64,000 bases of DNA, taken from assembly GCF_001687325.1 (NCBI RefSeq), contig NZ_LZRD01000028.1, positions 1-64,000 on the forward strand. The letters are read 5' to 3'. Shown here piece by piece: positions 26,261-35,117 of the stretch (position 1 is its first letter; each line of letters opens with the position of its first letter). Under the pieces are notes generated by a model. That model was given only the letters and a program-made list of their open reading frames with translations, had not been told where the DNA came from and made no database searches. The position numbers and the translations under genes are program-made. Source of the DNA: Streptomyces sp. PTY087I2. Its GTDB lineage: Bacteria > Actinomycetota > Actinomycetes > Streptomycetales > Streptomycetaceae.

Positions 26261-27448
26261 GTGACGACGGGGAACGGGGCAGGAACAGGGGGCGTCGGTA
26301 CGGTGCCGCCCACGGAGATCGAGCGGGCGCTGTCCGCGGCGGTCGCGGGCGGGAGCGCCGACGCCGTGGTGGAGCTGCTCGCGCGGACCCGGCTGTACGT
26401 GCTCGTCGCCCGGCTGCACGCGGACATCCCCGGCTGGACGGCCCCGCTGCCCACCGTCCGCGACGAGGCCACCCGGCGGATCTGCGTCCCGGTCCTGACC
26501 CAGGGGATGCTGCCGCCCTGGCACCCCGAGTGGGTCTTCCGCGAGGTGGGTCTCGGCGAGCTGGCCCGGACCTGGCCGTACGACGTGCGCCGCCTCGCGG
26601 TGAACCACGGCACCCCGTACGCGGCGATGGTCGACGCCCGGCCGGGGCGCCTCAAGGCCTGGCTGAAGGCCGCCGAGCACTCCGGAGGGATCGAGCAGGG
26701 GGTGCTGATCACCGACAGCGGCGGGCCTCTGCACGGTCCGCTCGCCCACGGGCTGGCGCTCGGCGCGCATCTGGCCGTCACCAACGGCCTGATCTGGAAC
26801 CGGCTCGGTGCCGCCTACGACGACTACGCGACGGACCGCGCCCGGCTGCGCAGCCCGTGGCGCATCCAGCACCGCGCCGAGTACCGCGACCGCCTCGCGT
26901 CGCTGATGAAGAACCAGCTGGTCGGGCGCGTCCAGGAAGCCGTCCTGCGCACCCGGCACACCCTGGCCGCCCGGACCGGGCGGACACCGGCGCGCGAGGA
27001 GTGGGCCGAGGCGGTGGGCCGGGCGTTCACCGCGCGCGACGCCGACGACCGGGCGCTGGCGGAACGGTCGTTGCACCACGTCGCCCTGTTCGAGGACCGG
27101 CTCCGGGCCGACGGCGTGCTCGCCCCGGACGGTCGCGTCGACACCCTGGCCGCCTTCGATCTCGGCCGGGCGGTCAACGTCGTACGGCTCGCGCTCGGCG
27201 CCCGGTACACCGATCCGTACGAGGCCGAGCAGGACGTCCTGCGCCTCGGCGAACTCGCCCGAAGCGCCTACTCCTCCTGGCCGGACTTCTCCCTCGGCTA
27301 CCTCATGGCCCGGCTGGTCCACCGCGCGGAGGACGACGGTCCGGAGGCGGCGGACGCCACGTACCGGCAGTCGCTCGCCGAGCACCGCGCCCTGACCCAG
27401 GATCCTGCCAGTCCCTACCGGAACCTCCCCTGGTCGCGAACCTCATGA
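26261..27448 (+). CDS. DUF1266 domain protein
   Basis: 395 residues from GTG 26261. The N-terminal part (LLARTRLYVLVAR, VLTQGMLPPWHPEWVFRE) resembles a SseB-like layout; the C-terminal ~150 residues (LAAFDLGRAVNVVRLALGARYTDPYEAEQ, SWPDFSLGYLMAR) match DUF1266. Cytoplasmic and of unknown function. It begins 43 bp after the response regulator and overlaps the start of its paralogue (ATGA). Confidence 0.82.
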   Translation: MTTGNGAGTGGVGTVPPTEIERALSAAVAGGSADAVVELLARTRLYVLVARLHADIPGWTAPLPTVRDEATRRICVPVLTQGMLPPWHPEWVFREVGLGELARTWPYDVRRLAVNHGTPYAAMVDARPGRLKAWLKAAEHSGGIEQGVLITDSGGPLHGPLAHGLALGAHLAVTNGLIWNRLGAAYDDYATDRARLRSPWRIQHRAEYRDRLASLMKNQLVGRVQEAVLRTRHTLAARTGRTPAREEWAEAVGRAFTARDADDRALAERSLHHVALFEDRLRADGVLAPDGRVDTLAAFDLGRAVNVVRLALGARYTDPYEAEQDVLRLGELARSAYSSWPDFSLGYLMARLVHRAEDDGPEAADATYRQSLAEHRALTQDPASPYRNLPWSRTS

Positions 27449-28656
27449 ACCCGAAGCCGAACCCGAACGTCACTCCCCAGGCCCCCGGCGCGCCCGCCTC
27501 CGCGCCCTGGACGCCCGCCCCCTGGGTCCCGCCGTCCGAGACCGAGCAGCTCCTCCACGAAGCCGCCCTGCGCGGCGACGTACGAGGTCAACTGGCCGCG
27601 CTGGCCGGGACCGAGCTGTACATCCCGGCCCCGCGCGCCGAGGTGGACGCCGACCCGGAGACCGTGATGTGGCGGCGGCACGTCGACCCGGCGGGCTTCG
27701 TCTGCCGGCCGCTCCTCACCCGGGGCATGCTGCCCGCGTGGCACCCGGACTGGGTCTTCCGCGGGGTCACGCTGCGGTGGGTCGCCGAGTTCGGCTGGAC
27801 CGATCCGCAGGTGTGGCTGGGCGTGAACGTGGGAACGCCCGGTCAGTTGCTGCTGCCCACCGCCCCGCCCGACCTGGCCCTGTGGCAACGGGCGTACGCG
27901 GAGAACGACCGGGCCTCCGGCAACCGGCTCGTCGCCCTACGGCACGGCGCGCTGCACGGGCCGCTGGCGTACGGGCTGGCCTGCGGGGTGCATCTCGCGA
28001 TCGGGAACGCCGTCCCGTGGAACGAGATCGGCACCGTCTACCGCGAGTACGTCGACGAGCGCGAGCAGCTCCGCGACTCCTGGGGCATCACCGACCACGA
28101 GGGGTGGCGTCGGCAGCTGGACTTCCTGCTGGACGCGGCCAACAGCCCGCCGGAACCGGACTTCGCGCTGCGCGCCCGCGAACAGTTGGCGACGGCCATC
28201 GGCGAGCTGCCCTCCGCCGATCTGTGGCGCGAGACCGCCGCCGGCCACGCCCAGGACCTCGGGGCCGACGCGGGCACGGTCAAGGGCATCGAGGACCTGG
28301 TGCGCCGGATCATGCGCTACGAGGCCCGGTTCCGCGCGGACGGGCTACTGCCGCCGGACGGCCGGGTGCGCACGACGGTGGCGTACGACTACGGGCGGGC
28401 GGTGAACCTGGCGCGCTGGGGGCTGTCGGCGCGGTTCTGCGGTCCGGCCGACGCGGAGGCGGCGATCGTGTACGCCGGGGCGCTGAGCAAGTCGGCGTAC
28501 CGCTCGTGGGAGGAGTTCTCCGCGGGGTACGCGCTGGGGCGGGTGCTGCGGTTCGACGAGGAGGAGTACGGGCCGTTCTACGAACAGAACGTCCTCGCCC
28601 ACCGTCTGCTGACGGAGAGCGAGGGCAGTCCGTGGAAGCACATCCCGTGGCGCTGA
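27445..28656 (+). CDS. DUF1266 domain protein, tandem paralogue
   Basis: 403 residues. It has the same order of blocks as its neighbour: ELYIPAPRAE, LLTRGMLPAWHPDWVFRGV, LHGPLAYGLACGVHLAIGNAVPWNEIG, then VAYDYGRAVNLARWGLSARFCG and SWEEFSAGYALGR. The first ~30 residues are Pro/Asn-rich and probably disordered. ATG 27445 overlaps the previous stop. The pair comes from duplication followed by strong divergence. Function unknown. Confidence 0.82.
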   Translation: MNPKPNPNVTPQAPGAPASAPWTPAPWVPPSETEQLLHEAALRGDVRGQLAALAGTELYIPAPRAEVDADPETVMWRRHVDPAGFVCRPLLTRGMLPAWHPDWVFRGVTLRWVAEFGWTDPQVWLGVNVGTPGQLLLPTAPPDLALWQRAYAENDRASGNRLVALRHGALHGPLAYGLACGVHLAIGNAVPWNEIGTVYREYVDEREQLRDSWGITDHEGWRRQLDFLLDAANSPPEPDFALRAREQLATAIGELPSADLWRETAAGHAQDLGADAGTVKGIEDLVRRIMRYEARFRADGLLPPDGRVRTTVAYDYGRAVNLARWGLSARFCGPADAEAAIVYAGALSKSAYRSWEEFSAGYALGRVLRFDEEEYGPFYEQNVLAHRLLTESEGSPWKHIPWR

Positions 28657-28672
28657 GGCGGGGGTCTCCCGG

Positions 28673-29554
28673 TCAGCCGCCGGGGAGCAGATGGCGGTAG
28701 CTGTCCGGGTTCTCCACCAGGAACTGGGCGAAGCTCTGCGCCGGGCGCCCGGTGAGCGTGGGCACCGCGTCGGAGACGGCGGCCAGTTCGCCGTTGGCGA
28801 TGGCCTCGTACGAGGTGACCCAGCCGGCCACCTCCCAGTCCTCGGCCCCGTAGCCCGCCCGGGAGGCGTAGGCCTCTTCCCGGGTCTCGGGGACGTAGAC
28901 GACGGGCCGTCCGGTGACCCGGCTCAGCTCGTCGGCGGCCTCGGCGAGGGTGAACGCCTCGGGTCCGGTGAGGTCGTAGACGCGGCCGTCGTGGTCCGTG
29001 CCCTCGTCCAGCAGCACGGCCGCCGCCGCGTCGGCGATGTCCTCGTGGGCGACGGCCGCCACCCGCCCGTCGCCGCCGGGTCCGCGCAGGACACCGTCGG
29101 TCCCGGTCATCGCGGGCAGCCCCGCGAGGTACCAGTTGTCCCGGAGGAAGGTGTGGCGGATCTCGGCCGTACGGATGTGGGCCTCGGTGTCCCAGTGGTC
29201 GCGGGCGAAGGTGAACGTGGCGTCGGGCGCGGCCCCTTGGAAGGAGACGTACACGATCCGCTCCACCCCCACGGCCACGGCGGCGTCGATCGCGGTGGTG
29301 TGCTCGCGGACCCGGTAGGGGCTTTCGTGGGCGGAGACCAGGAAGAGGGTGTGGGCTCCGTCGAGGGCCCGGCGCATGGCCTCCCCGTCGCCGTAGGGGG
29401 CGGCGGGCGCATGGTCGGCGCCGGGTACGTCGGGGAGCCGGGCGGGGTCGCGGCCGAGGAGCCGTACGGGGACGCCGGTCCGGGCCAGCCGCCGGGCGAC
29501 CCGGCCGCCGACCGCTCCGCTCGCTCCGGTCACCGCGGTGAGGGGGCCGATCAC
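28673..29554 (-). CDS. NmrA-like NAD(P)-binding reductase
   Basis: 293 residues, GTG start 29554 overlapping the DUF952 stop (GTGA). Atypical SDR fold with TAVTGASGAVGGRVARRL, then VERIVYVSFQGAAPD and FLRDNWYLAG, as in NmrA/quinone-reductase-2-like proteins. It could be a quinone reductase or redox sensor. Co-transcribed with the upstream DUF952 gene. Confidence 0.88.
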   Translation of the reverse strand: MIGPLTAVTGASGAVGGRVARRLARTGVPVRLLGRDPARLPDVPGADHAPAAPYGDGEAMRRALDGAHTLFLVSAHESPYRVREHTTAIDAAVAVGVERIVYVSFQGAAPDATFTFARDHWDTEAHIRTAEIRHTFLRDNWYLAGLPAMTGTDGVLRGPGGDGRVAAVAHEDIADAAAAVLLDEGTDHDGRVYDLTGPEAFTLAEAADELSRVTGRPVVYVPETREEAYASRAGYGAEDWEVAGWVTSYEAIANGELAAVSDAVPTLTGRPAQSFAQFLVENPDSYRHLLPGG

Positions 29555-29922
29555 TGGGGTTCGTCTTCCTCTCGTCGGTCGTGGTGCCAGTCGTGGTACC
29601 AGTCGGCCAGGGGCCGCACCTCGACGACCGCGCTCACGGGGAGCGGTCCGTACAGGTGCGGGAACTCCTCGCCGCCGGGCTTCATCGCCTCGTACCGGAC
29701 GGGATCGGTGAGGCGGGCGGGGGCGACGACCAGGACCACGAGGTCCCGGTCGTCGCCCCCGTACAGCATCCGCGCCACACCGGGGAGTTGGTGGGGCAGC
29801 GAGAGATGGATGAAGCCCTCCTGCCGGAGGGTGCGGTCGCGGGTGGACATCTCGTACGTCCCTGTCCCGCGGGCCGCCTCCCACAGAGGTGTTTCGGCGA
29901 GGTGCAGCAGCGGTTCGGTCAT
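29551..29922 (-). CDS. DUF952 family protein
   Basis: 123 residues. LLHLAETPLWEAARGTGTYE, GFIHLSLPHQLPGVARMLY and EFPHLYGPLPVSAVVEV match the DUF952 fold, whose function is unknown. First gene of a two-gene operon with the NmrA-like reductase, coupled by a 4-bp overlap. Confidence 0.9.
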   Translation of the reverse strand: MTEPLLHLAETPLWEAARGTGTYEMSTRDRTLRQEGFIHLSLPHQLPGVARMLYGGDDRDLVVLVVAPARLTDPVRYEAMKPGGEEFPHLYGPLPVSAVVEVRPLADWYHDWHHDRREEDEPQ

Positions 29923-29955
29923 CGAACCACGCTAGCGGGCGCCGCTCCGTGCCGG

Positions 29956-31458
29956 TCAGTAGGTGCGGCGACGAGCCCTGCGCGTGGCCACGAGGACCGT
30001 ACCGCCGGCGGCCACCAGCGCCGCCGCGATGGACCCGATGATCCATTCGCCGCCCCGCGAGCCGGTGTCGGGCAGCTCACCCGGGTGGCTCGGCGAGTGC
30101 GTGGGCGGCGGGGTGTGGTGGGTCGGCGTCGGCGTGGGCTCGGTGGGGGTCGCGGTGGGATCCGTCGGCGTGGGCGTGGGGTCCGTCGGCGTCGGGGTCG
30201 GGTCCGTGGGGGTCGGCGTCGGGTCCGTCGGCGTGGGGGTGGGGTCGGTCGGGGTCGGCGTGGGGTCCGTGGGAGTTGGAGTGGGGTCCGTCGGCGTGGG
30301 GGTGGGGTCCGTCGGCGTCGGGGTCGGGTCCGTGGGGGTCGGGGTCGGGTCCGTGGGCGTCGGAGTCGGGTCCGTCGGGGTCGGTGTCGGGTCCGGGGCG
30401 CACGACGGCAGGTCACCGTCGAACGGGTACGCGTGGATCTCCTGGCCGCCCGACTGGCCCTGCGAGGTGTGCGTGAGCGAACCCGCCGTGTAGAAGCGGC
30501 CGTTGGTGCCGCTCATGCTGAGCACGGTGGAGCTCGCCGGCTGGCCGACCAGGATGCTGCCCTCGAACTGGGCCGGGCCGGCCAGCGTCAGATCGGTGGC
30601 GTCCGGGAAGTTCCACAGCAGGTGCTCGCGGAGGCCCTCGTTGGGGAACGAGCCCATGTAGGTGGCGACGCTGCGGGTGCTGCCGTACACGTTGACCAGG
30701 ACGGTCGCACCCTCGGGGATCCCGTCGAAGACGAACCCCGTGTTGCCGCCCGCCTCCGACTCCAGGTCCGCGTCCACATCGAAGATCTGGATCGCGGACG
30801 TGCCGTCGCCGGTGAACGTCATCGTGTCGCCGACCTGCTGCCATGTGCCCGTCGCCGCCCGGCGCTCGTCGCCGTCGTACGCGTAGCAGTGGCTGGCATC
30901 GGTGAGCTGCGGGCGCAGCTGGGTGTACGGGGCCGCCGCGTCCTCGTCGAAGCGCGGGGCGTCGGTGGGGTTCACCGTGCCCGTAAGACTCCCGGCGTAC
31001 GCGACGCGGCCGGAGTGCTCGCCCTCCTCGGCCAGGAGGCGCTGACCGGTGGCGATGGTGATGTCCCCGCCCGTCGTCAGATAGTCGGAGCCGTCCGGCG
31101 GCGGCACCCGCGAACCGACGCCCGCGATGCCGACGTTGTAGATCTGCGATACCCCCTCCCGCTTGTTCATGTCGAACTCGCCGAGGGTGACGACCTTGCC
31201 CTCCGCCTCGGCCGCCGCCTCGCGGACCAGGAAGTCCCCGCCGACGAAGACGTTGATGTTGCTGTCGAAGCCGATGACCGGACCGTTGTTGGGATCGTTC
31301 CAGCTGGACGGGCAGGAGCTGCCGAGGCAGGGTCCCAGTCCGCCCGGCAGTGGATCGGCCCCCGCGGCCGGGGCCAGCACGCCCACCATCGCCGCGGCCG
31401 TCGCCACTGTCACTGCTGCCCGGATTGCGTTGCCGCGCCTGCGCGCCTTCTGTTCCAT
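29956..31458 (-). CDS. LPXTG-anchored choice-of-anchor A surface protein
   Basis: 500 residues from ATG 31458 (a TTG at 31467 could add three). Signal peptide at residues 1-37; choice-of-anchor A beta domain (FDSNINVFVGGDFLV, TTGGDITIATGQRL, then EGSILVGQPAS); a Pro/Thr/Asp wall-spanning linker of 7-residue repeats; and a C-terminal sorting signal LPDTG, hydrophobic helix and RRARRR tail. It is therefore secreted and attached to the peptidoglycan by a sortase. Function may be adhesive or structural; no enzyme motif is seen. Confidence 0.9.
   Translation of the reverse strand: MEQKARRRGNAIRAAVTVATAAAMVGVLAPAAGADPLPGGLGPCLGSSCPSSWNDPNNGPVIGFDSNINVFVGGDFLVREAAAEAEGKVVTLGEFDMNKREGVSQIYNVGIAGVGSRVPPPDGSDYLTTGGDITIATGQRLLAEEGEHSGRVAYAGSLTGTVNPTDAPRFDEDAAAPYTQLRPQLTDASHCYAYDGDERRAATGTWQQVGDTMTFTGDGTSAIQIFDVDADLESEAGGNTGFVFDGIPEGATVLVNVYGSTRSVATYMGSFPNEGLREHLLWNFPDATDLTLAGPAQFEGSILVGQPASSTVLSMSGTNGRFYTAGSLTHTSQGQSGGQEIHAYPFDGDLPSCAPDPTPTPTDPTPTPTDPTPTPTDPTPTPTDPTPTPTDPTPTPTDPTPTPTDPTPTPTDPTPTPTDPTPTPTDPTPTPTDPTATPTEPTPTPTHHTPPPTHSPSHPGELPDTGSRGGEWIIGSIAAALVAAGGTVLVATRRARRRTY
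30140..30405 (-). repeat. 21-bp tandem repeat coding for DPTPTPT linker
   Basis: About twelve 21-bp units (period positions 30159, 30181, 30202 ... 30391 on the + strand reading GGGTCCGTSGGSGTSGG). Each encodes the seven-residue unit D-P-T-P-T-P-T. Copy number is likely to vary by slippage without changing the frame. Confidence 0.92.
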
Positions 31459-31614
31459 GCCGCGCAATATGCATGGTCATCACTTTGTCGTTTTGTATGA
31501 CACGCCGCTCTTGCCTGGTTACGTAGGCCTATAGGTGGTTTCTTCGCGCGACACGCGCGCGGGGGTGGCGTGTCGGACCACCGGAGTGCCGGGCCGCCGA
31601 CGCGTCGGCGGCCG

Positions 31615-32613
31615 TCAGAGCGCCAGCAGCTTCGCCTCCAGCGCGGGGTCGAGGCCGACGGCCGGGCGGTCGGGACGCTGGGGCGCGGTGCCACCGAGCG
31701 CGCGCAGCCAGGCCCAGGTGTCCGCGACGGTCTCCCCCACCGGGCGGCAGCGCAACCCCGCCGCGTACGCCTTGGTGTGGTCGCCCCGGTGGAGCGTGTC
31801 GTACAGCTCGCCCGGCGGCAGCCAGATCGGCAGGTCGCTCCAGGGCTCGGCCCCGGCGGCCAGCAGGATCTCCGGATCCGTCCAGCGCAGTTCGGCGCCG
31901 GAGCCGGTGGCCCGTACACAGGCCTCCAGCAGCTCGCCCATCGTCGCGTGGCCGGGGCGGCTGACGGTGTTGTACGGGCCGTGGAGCCCGTCCGCCGCCG
32001 CGTCCAGGATCCACTCCGCCAGGTCGCGGGCGTCGATGTACTGGAGCTCCGTGCCGGGTCGGCCGGGGGCGATCACCGGGCCGCCGCGGGCGATCCGCGA
32101 CAGCCACCAAGGAAGCCGGCCGATGTTCTCCCCGGGGCCGATGATCAGCCCGGCCCGCGCCAGCAGGGCCCGGTCCCCGAAGGCGTCGAGGGCGGCCAGC
32201 TCGCCGCCGCGCTTGGCCCGGTCGTACGGCACGTCCCCGCCGTCGTCGGGCGAGGCGCCGGTCACCAGGGGGCCGTCCTCGTCGAGCCCGGGGGCGGCCG
32301 GGTGGGCGTACACCGAGCGGCTGGAGACGTAACTGAAGTGCCCCGCCCGGCCGGACAGCAGGCGGGCGGCGTCCCGGACGGCCGCCGGGGCGCCGCTCCA
32401 GGTGTCGACGACGAGGTCCCAGTCCTGCCCGCTCTCCGCCAGCGCCGCGAGCCCCCGCTCACCCGCGGTCCGCTCCCCGGTCAGCGCGCTCACGCCGGGC
32501 GGGGGCGCGTGACGGCCGCGGTGGAACACGGTGACATCCCAGCCCCGCTCCAGCGCCGCGTCGGTGACGGCCCGCCCGACGAACTCCGTACCGCCCAGCA
32601 TCAGAAGCCTCAT
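31615..32613 (-). CDS. NAD-dependent epimerase/reductase (extended SDR)
   Basis: 332 residues. Rossmann motif MLGGTEFVGRAVTDAALERG, VVDTWSG, then FSYVSSRSVY and a YDRAKRGGELA segment in the position of the SDR Tyr-x3-Lys. Substrate unknown; such proteins are annotated as nucleotide-sugar epimerases or isoflavone-reductase-like. It stands alone on this strand between the surface protein and the LysR gene. Confidence 0.88.
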   Translation of the reverse strand: MRLLMLGGTEFVGRAVTDAALERGWDVTVFHRGRHAPPPGVSALTGERTAGERGLAALAESGQDWDLVVDTWSGAPAAVRDAARLLSGRAGHFSYVSSRSVYAHPAAPGLDEDGPLVTGASPDDGGDVPYDRAKRGGELAALDAFGDRALLARAGLIIGPGENIGRLPWWLSRIARGGPVIAPGRPGTELQYIDARDLAEWILDAAADGLHGPYNTVSRPGHATMGELLEACVRATGSGAELRWTDPEILLAAGAEPWSDLPIWLPPGELYDTLHRGDHTKAYAAGLRCRPVGETVADTWAWLRALGGTAPQRPDRPAVGLDPALEAKLLAL

Positions 32614-32705
32614 GGAACGACTCTGCCCACCGGCGGGCGGTGGAGGAACCCGTGCACGCTGTCAGCAGAACGGGGAACTCCCGGGGGCGTGCGGAACCCT
32701 GCGGG

Positions 32706-33659
32706 TCAGGGCGTGCGGGCCAGCGGTGAGCGGTGGCGCAGCAGCCACTCGTGGTAGCCGCTCGCCCGGCGCGCCGCGTCCCGGTAGGCGTCCTCCAACT
32801 GCCCGTACACCACCTCGATGTCCGTCCCGGGCCGGGAGACCAGGAGGAGGCGGACCGCCAGCGGGTCGCCCAGCAGCGGGCGGATCACCATGTCGTCGCG
32901 CGGGCCCGACGTCGGCTGGCAGGGGGCGACGGCCTCGCCGAGCACGACGAGGGAGGCGGCGGTGAGGTAGTCGCCGTGCAGGACCGGCGGGTTCAGTCCG
33001 GCGGCGCCGAGCACCCGGCGTACGCCGTCCCACTCGCCGTCCACCGTCGGATCGACCATCCACGGGTCGCCCGCGAGGTCCCCGAGCTCCACCACCCGGC
33101 GGCGGGCGGCCGGGTGATCGCGGGAGAGGGAGATGAACTGCGGCTCCCGGTCGACGAGTACGCGCTGCTCCAGGCCCTCCGGCAGCGCGAGCGGGCAGCC
33201 CTCCACCTCGTGCACGAAGGCGACGTCCAGGCGGCCCGCCGCGACCGAGCGCAGCAGCGCGTGGGCGGAGACGTCGACCCGCAGGGAGATGTCCGTACCG
33301 GGCAGGGCGACCCGCAGCCGGCGCAGCCAGCCGCCGATGACCCGGCTCGCGGTGGAGCCGATGCGCAGCCGGGAGCCGCGGGGCCGGGCGGCCTCGGCCT
33401 CCGCCAGCGCCTCGGCGACCAGCTCGCTCATGCCGTCGACGAGGGGCCTGGCCCGGCTCAGGACGGCCCGCCCCAGGGAGGTGGGGCGGCAGCCGGTCCG
33501 TTCACGGAGGAACAGCTCCGCGCCGAGCACGTTCTCGATCCGTTGCAGCTGGGTGGTCAGGGAGGGCTGACTCACGCCGAGGCGACGGGCCGCCTGATGC
33601 AGACTGCCCGCGTCGGCGATGGCGCACAGCGCCTTGAGGTGTCTCACCTCCAGCTCCAT
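32706..33659 (-). CDS. LysR family transcriptional regulator (snapalysin activator type)
   Basis: 317 residues. N-terminal winged helix (LKALCAIADAGSLHQAARRLGVSQPSLTTQLQRIE) and a periplasmic-binding-like effector domain. It is divergent from the snapalysin gene, the arrangement known for the protease activator gene in other Streptomyces. It probably activates the protease gene and represses itself via the inverted repeat at 33826-33850. Confidence 0.93.
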   Translation of the reverse strand: MELEVRHLKALCAIADAGSLHQAARRLGVSQPSLTTQLQRIENVLGAELFLRERTGCRPTSLGRAVLSRARPLVDGMSELVAEALAEAEAARPRGSRLRIGSTASRVIGGWLRRLRVALPGTDISLRVDVSAHALLRSVAAGRLDVAFVHEVEGCPLALPEGLEQRVLVDREPQFISLSRDHPAARRRVVELGDLAGDPWMVDPTVDGEWDGVRRVLGAAGLNPPVLHGDYLTAASLVVLGEAVAPCQPTSGPRDDMVIRPLLGDPLAVRLLLVSRPGTDIEVVYGQLEDAYRDAARRASGYHEWLLRHRSPLARTP

Positions 33660-33974
33660 GCAGCGGAGACTATGACCGCCGTCCGCCGCGCACCAGACGT
33701 CGCAACCCCACCAAACAGCGGCAATTCAGGGAGTGTTGGGCCCGGAGGGCTGTGACGATGCCGTGTTGATGACGTGGGCATGGCATGACGGTGAGCGCCT
33801 GACGTGCGCAAAGAGAAGGACCGGGCGGCGATAAGGCGGCGTTATCGCCGTTCGGCATCATCCCCGGCGACTGTGCGCTGCACCACACTCTTCCCCGTAC
33901 CACCCCGCGCCTTGTCCGCCCGGCGGACACCCCCACGGCGCGGGTTCGTTCGGACAGGTAGGAGAAATCCCCCC
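33660..33974. other. Divergent LysR/snapalysin control region
   Basis: 315 bp between divergent starts. It contains the 9-7-9 inverted repeat listed separately. No gene is seen; an upstream in-frame extension of the protease is not credible because it would bury the signal peptide. Confidence 0.6.
33826..33850. promoter_or_regulatory. LysR-type operator (T-N11-A) upstream of snapalysin
   Basis: CGGCGATAA (33826-33834) and TTATCGCCG (33842-33850), spaced by 7 bp, form a perfect inverted repeat that includes T33832-N11-A33844, the LTTR box pattern. It lies ~125 bp before the protease start, a usual position for an activator site. Confidence 0.65.
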
Positions 33975-34631
33975 ATGAGACACCTCAGGACCGCCGTCGC
34001 CACCGCCGCCGCCGGCCTCGGCCTCGCCGTCGCGCTGGGCACCGCACCCGTCGCCGTCGCCACTCCGGCCCCTGCCGCCCCTTCCGCCTCCTCCACCATC
34101 GCCGCGTACAACGGCTCCGGCGAGAACGCCGCCGCCAACCGCGCCTTCCTCGACGCGGTCATGAAGTCGGTCGCCGAGAAGCGCGCGGCCAACCCGGGCA
34201 TCAAGGCCGTCACGGTCACCTACAACGCGTCGAGCGCGCCGTCCTTCCGCACCCAGATAGCCAACAGCACGCGGATCTGGAACAGCTCGGTCTCCAACGT
34301 CCAGCTCCAGGAAGGCTCCAACGCGGACTTCACGTACCGCGAGGGCAACGACCCGCGCGGCTCCTACGCCAGCACCGACGGCCACGGCCGCGGGTACATC
34401 TTCCTGGACTACGCCCAGAACCAGCAGTACGACTCGACCCGCGTCACCACGCACGAGACCGGGCACGTGCTCGGTCTGCCGGACAACTACTCCGGCCCGT
34501 GCAGCGAGTTGATGTCGGGCGGCGGCCCCGGCCCGTCCTGCACCAACGCGCAGCCGGACGCCAACGAGCGGGCCCGCGTCAACCAGCTGTGGCAGAACGG
34601 CCTGACCTCGCTCGCCCGTTCCGCTTCCTGA
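33975..34631 (+). CDS. snpA: Snapalysin family secreted zinc metalloprotease
   Basis: 218 residues from ATG 33975 (GTAGGAGA upstream). Signal peptide at residues 1-~30, short pro-region, then the M7 catalytic domain with HETGHVLGLPD (His160, His164 and Asp170 bind zinc, Glu161 catalytic) and the Met-turn SELMSGG. Two downstream Cys flank this site. It is a small extracellular neutral protease controlled by the divergent LysR gene. Confidence 0.94.
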   Translation: MRHLRTAVATAAAGLGLAVALGTAPVAVATPAPAAPSASSTIAAYNGSGENAAANRAFLDAVMKSVAEKRAANPGIKAVTVTYNASSAPSFRTQIANSTRIWNSSVSNVQLQEGSNADFTYREGNDPRGSYASTDGHGRGYIFLDYAQNQQYDSTRVTTHETGHVLGLPDNYSGPCSELMSGGGPGPSCTNAQPDANERARVNQLWQNGLTSLARSAS

Positions 34632-34646
34632 CGCCGTCGCGCTCGT

Positions 34647-34725
34647 CCGGCCGGTCCCGTGTCCCGGGACCGGCCGGCACCCCCCACACGACAGAGGGCC
34701 GTTCCGCTTCCGGAACGGTCCTCTT
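34647..34725. terminator. Two hairpins between convergent snapalysin and GntR operon
   Basis: First hairpin: CCGGCCGGTCCC (34647-34658) with GGGACCGGCCGG (34666-34677). Second: GAGGGCCGTTCCG with CGGAACGGTCCTC (34694-34723, one G-T pair) and CTT following. They lie between convergent genes and may stop both. Confidence 0.7.
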
Positions 34726-34758
34726 CGCGATCCCGACGTCCCCCGACGCCTCCCCCTG

Positions 34759-35115
34759 TCAGGCGTCGAGTTCGTTACGGACGAGGGTCAGCAGTTCGTC
34801 CTCGGTCATGCCCAGGTCCCGGGCGTCGGCGACCGCTTCGCGCACCCTCTCCAGCAGCCGGGCGCGCTGCGGCGAGGCGCCCGCGGTGATCGCCGCGCCC
34901 CGTCCGCGGCGCAGTTCGATGAGCCCTTCCTCGCGCAGCCGTTGGTAGCCGCGCAGCACGGTGTGGACGTTCACGCCGAGGGATTCGGCGAGCACCCGGG
35001 CGGCGGGCAGCCGCTCGCCCGGGGCCACCGTACCCTCGGCGACCGCACGCCGGACCGAGGCGGCGATCTGGTCGCCGAGCGGCACGGTGGAGGTCGGATC
35101 GACCCGGAAGAGCAT
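34759..35115 (-). CDS. GntR family regulator (YtrA subfamily)
   Basis: 118 residues from ATG 35115. GntR winged helix (PLGDQIAASVRRAVAEGTVAPGERLPAARVLAESLGVNVHTV, split here only in description) with a short C-terminal helical tail and no ligand domain, as in YtrA-type regulators. It starts 2 bp after the stop of the DUF1648 membrane protein gene, so both share an operon. The 36098-36122 inverted repeat is the likely target. Confidence 0.9.
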   Translation of the reverse strand: MLFRVDPTSTVPLGDQIAASVRRAVAEGTVAPGERLPAARVLAESLGVNVHTVLRGYQRLREEGLIELRRGRGAAITAGASPQRARLLERVREAVADARDLGMTEDELLTLVRNELDA

Positions 35116-35117
35116 GG

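Noticed and set aside
30140..30405. CRISPR or noncoding satellite
   Set aside because: The 21-bp units are in frame and encode the Pro/Thr/Asp linker of a surface protein.
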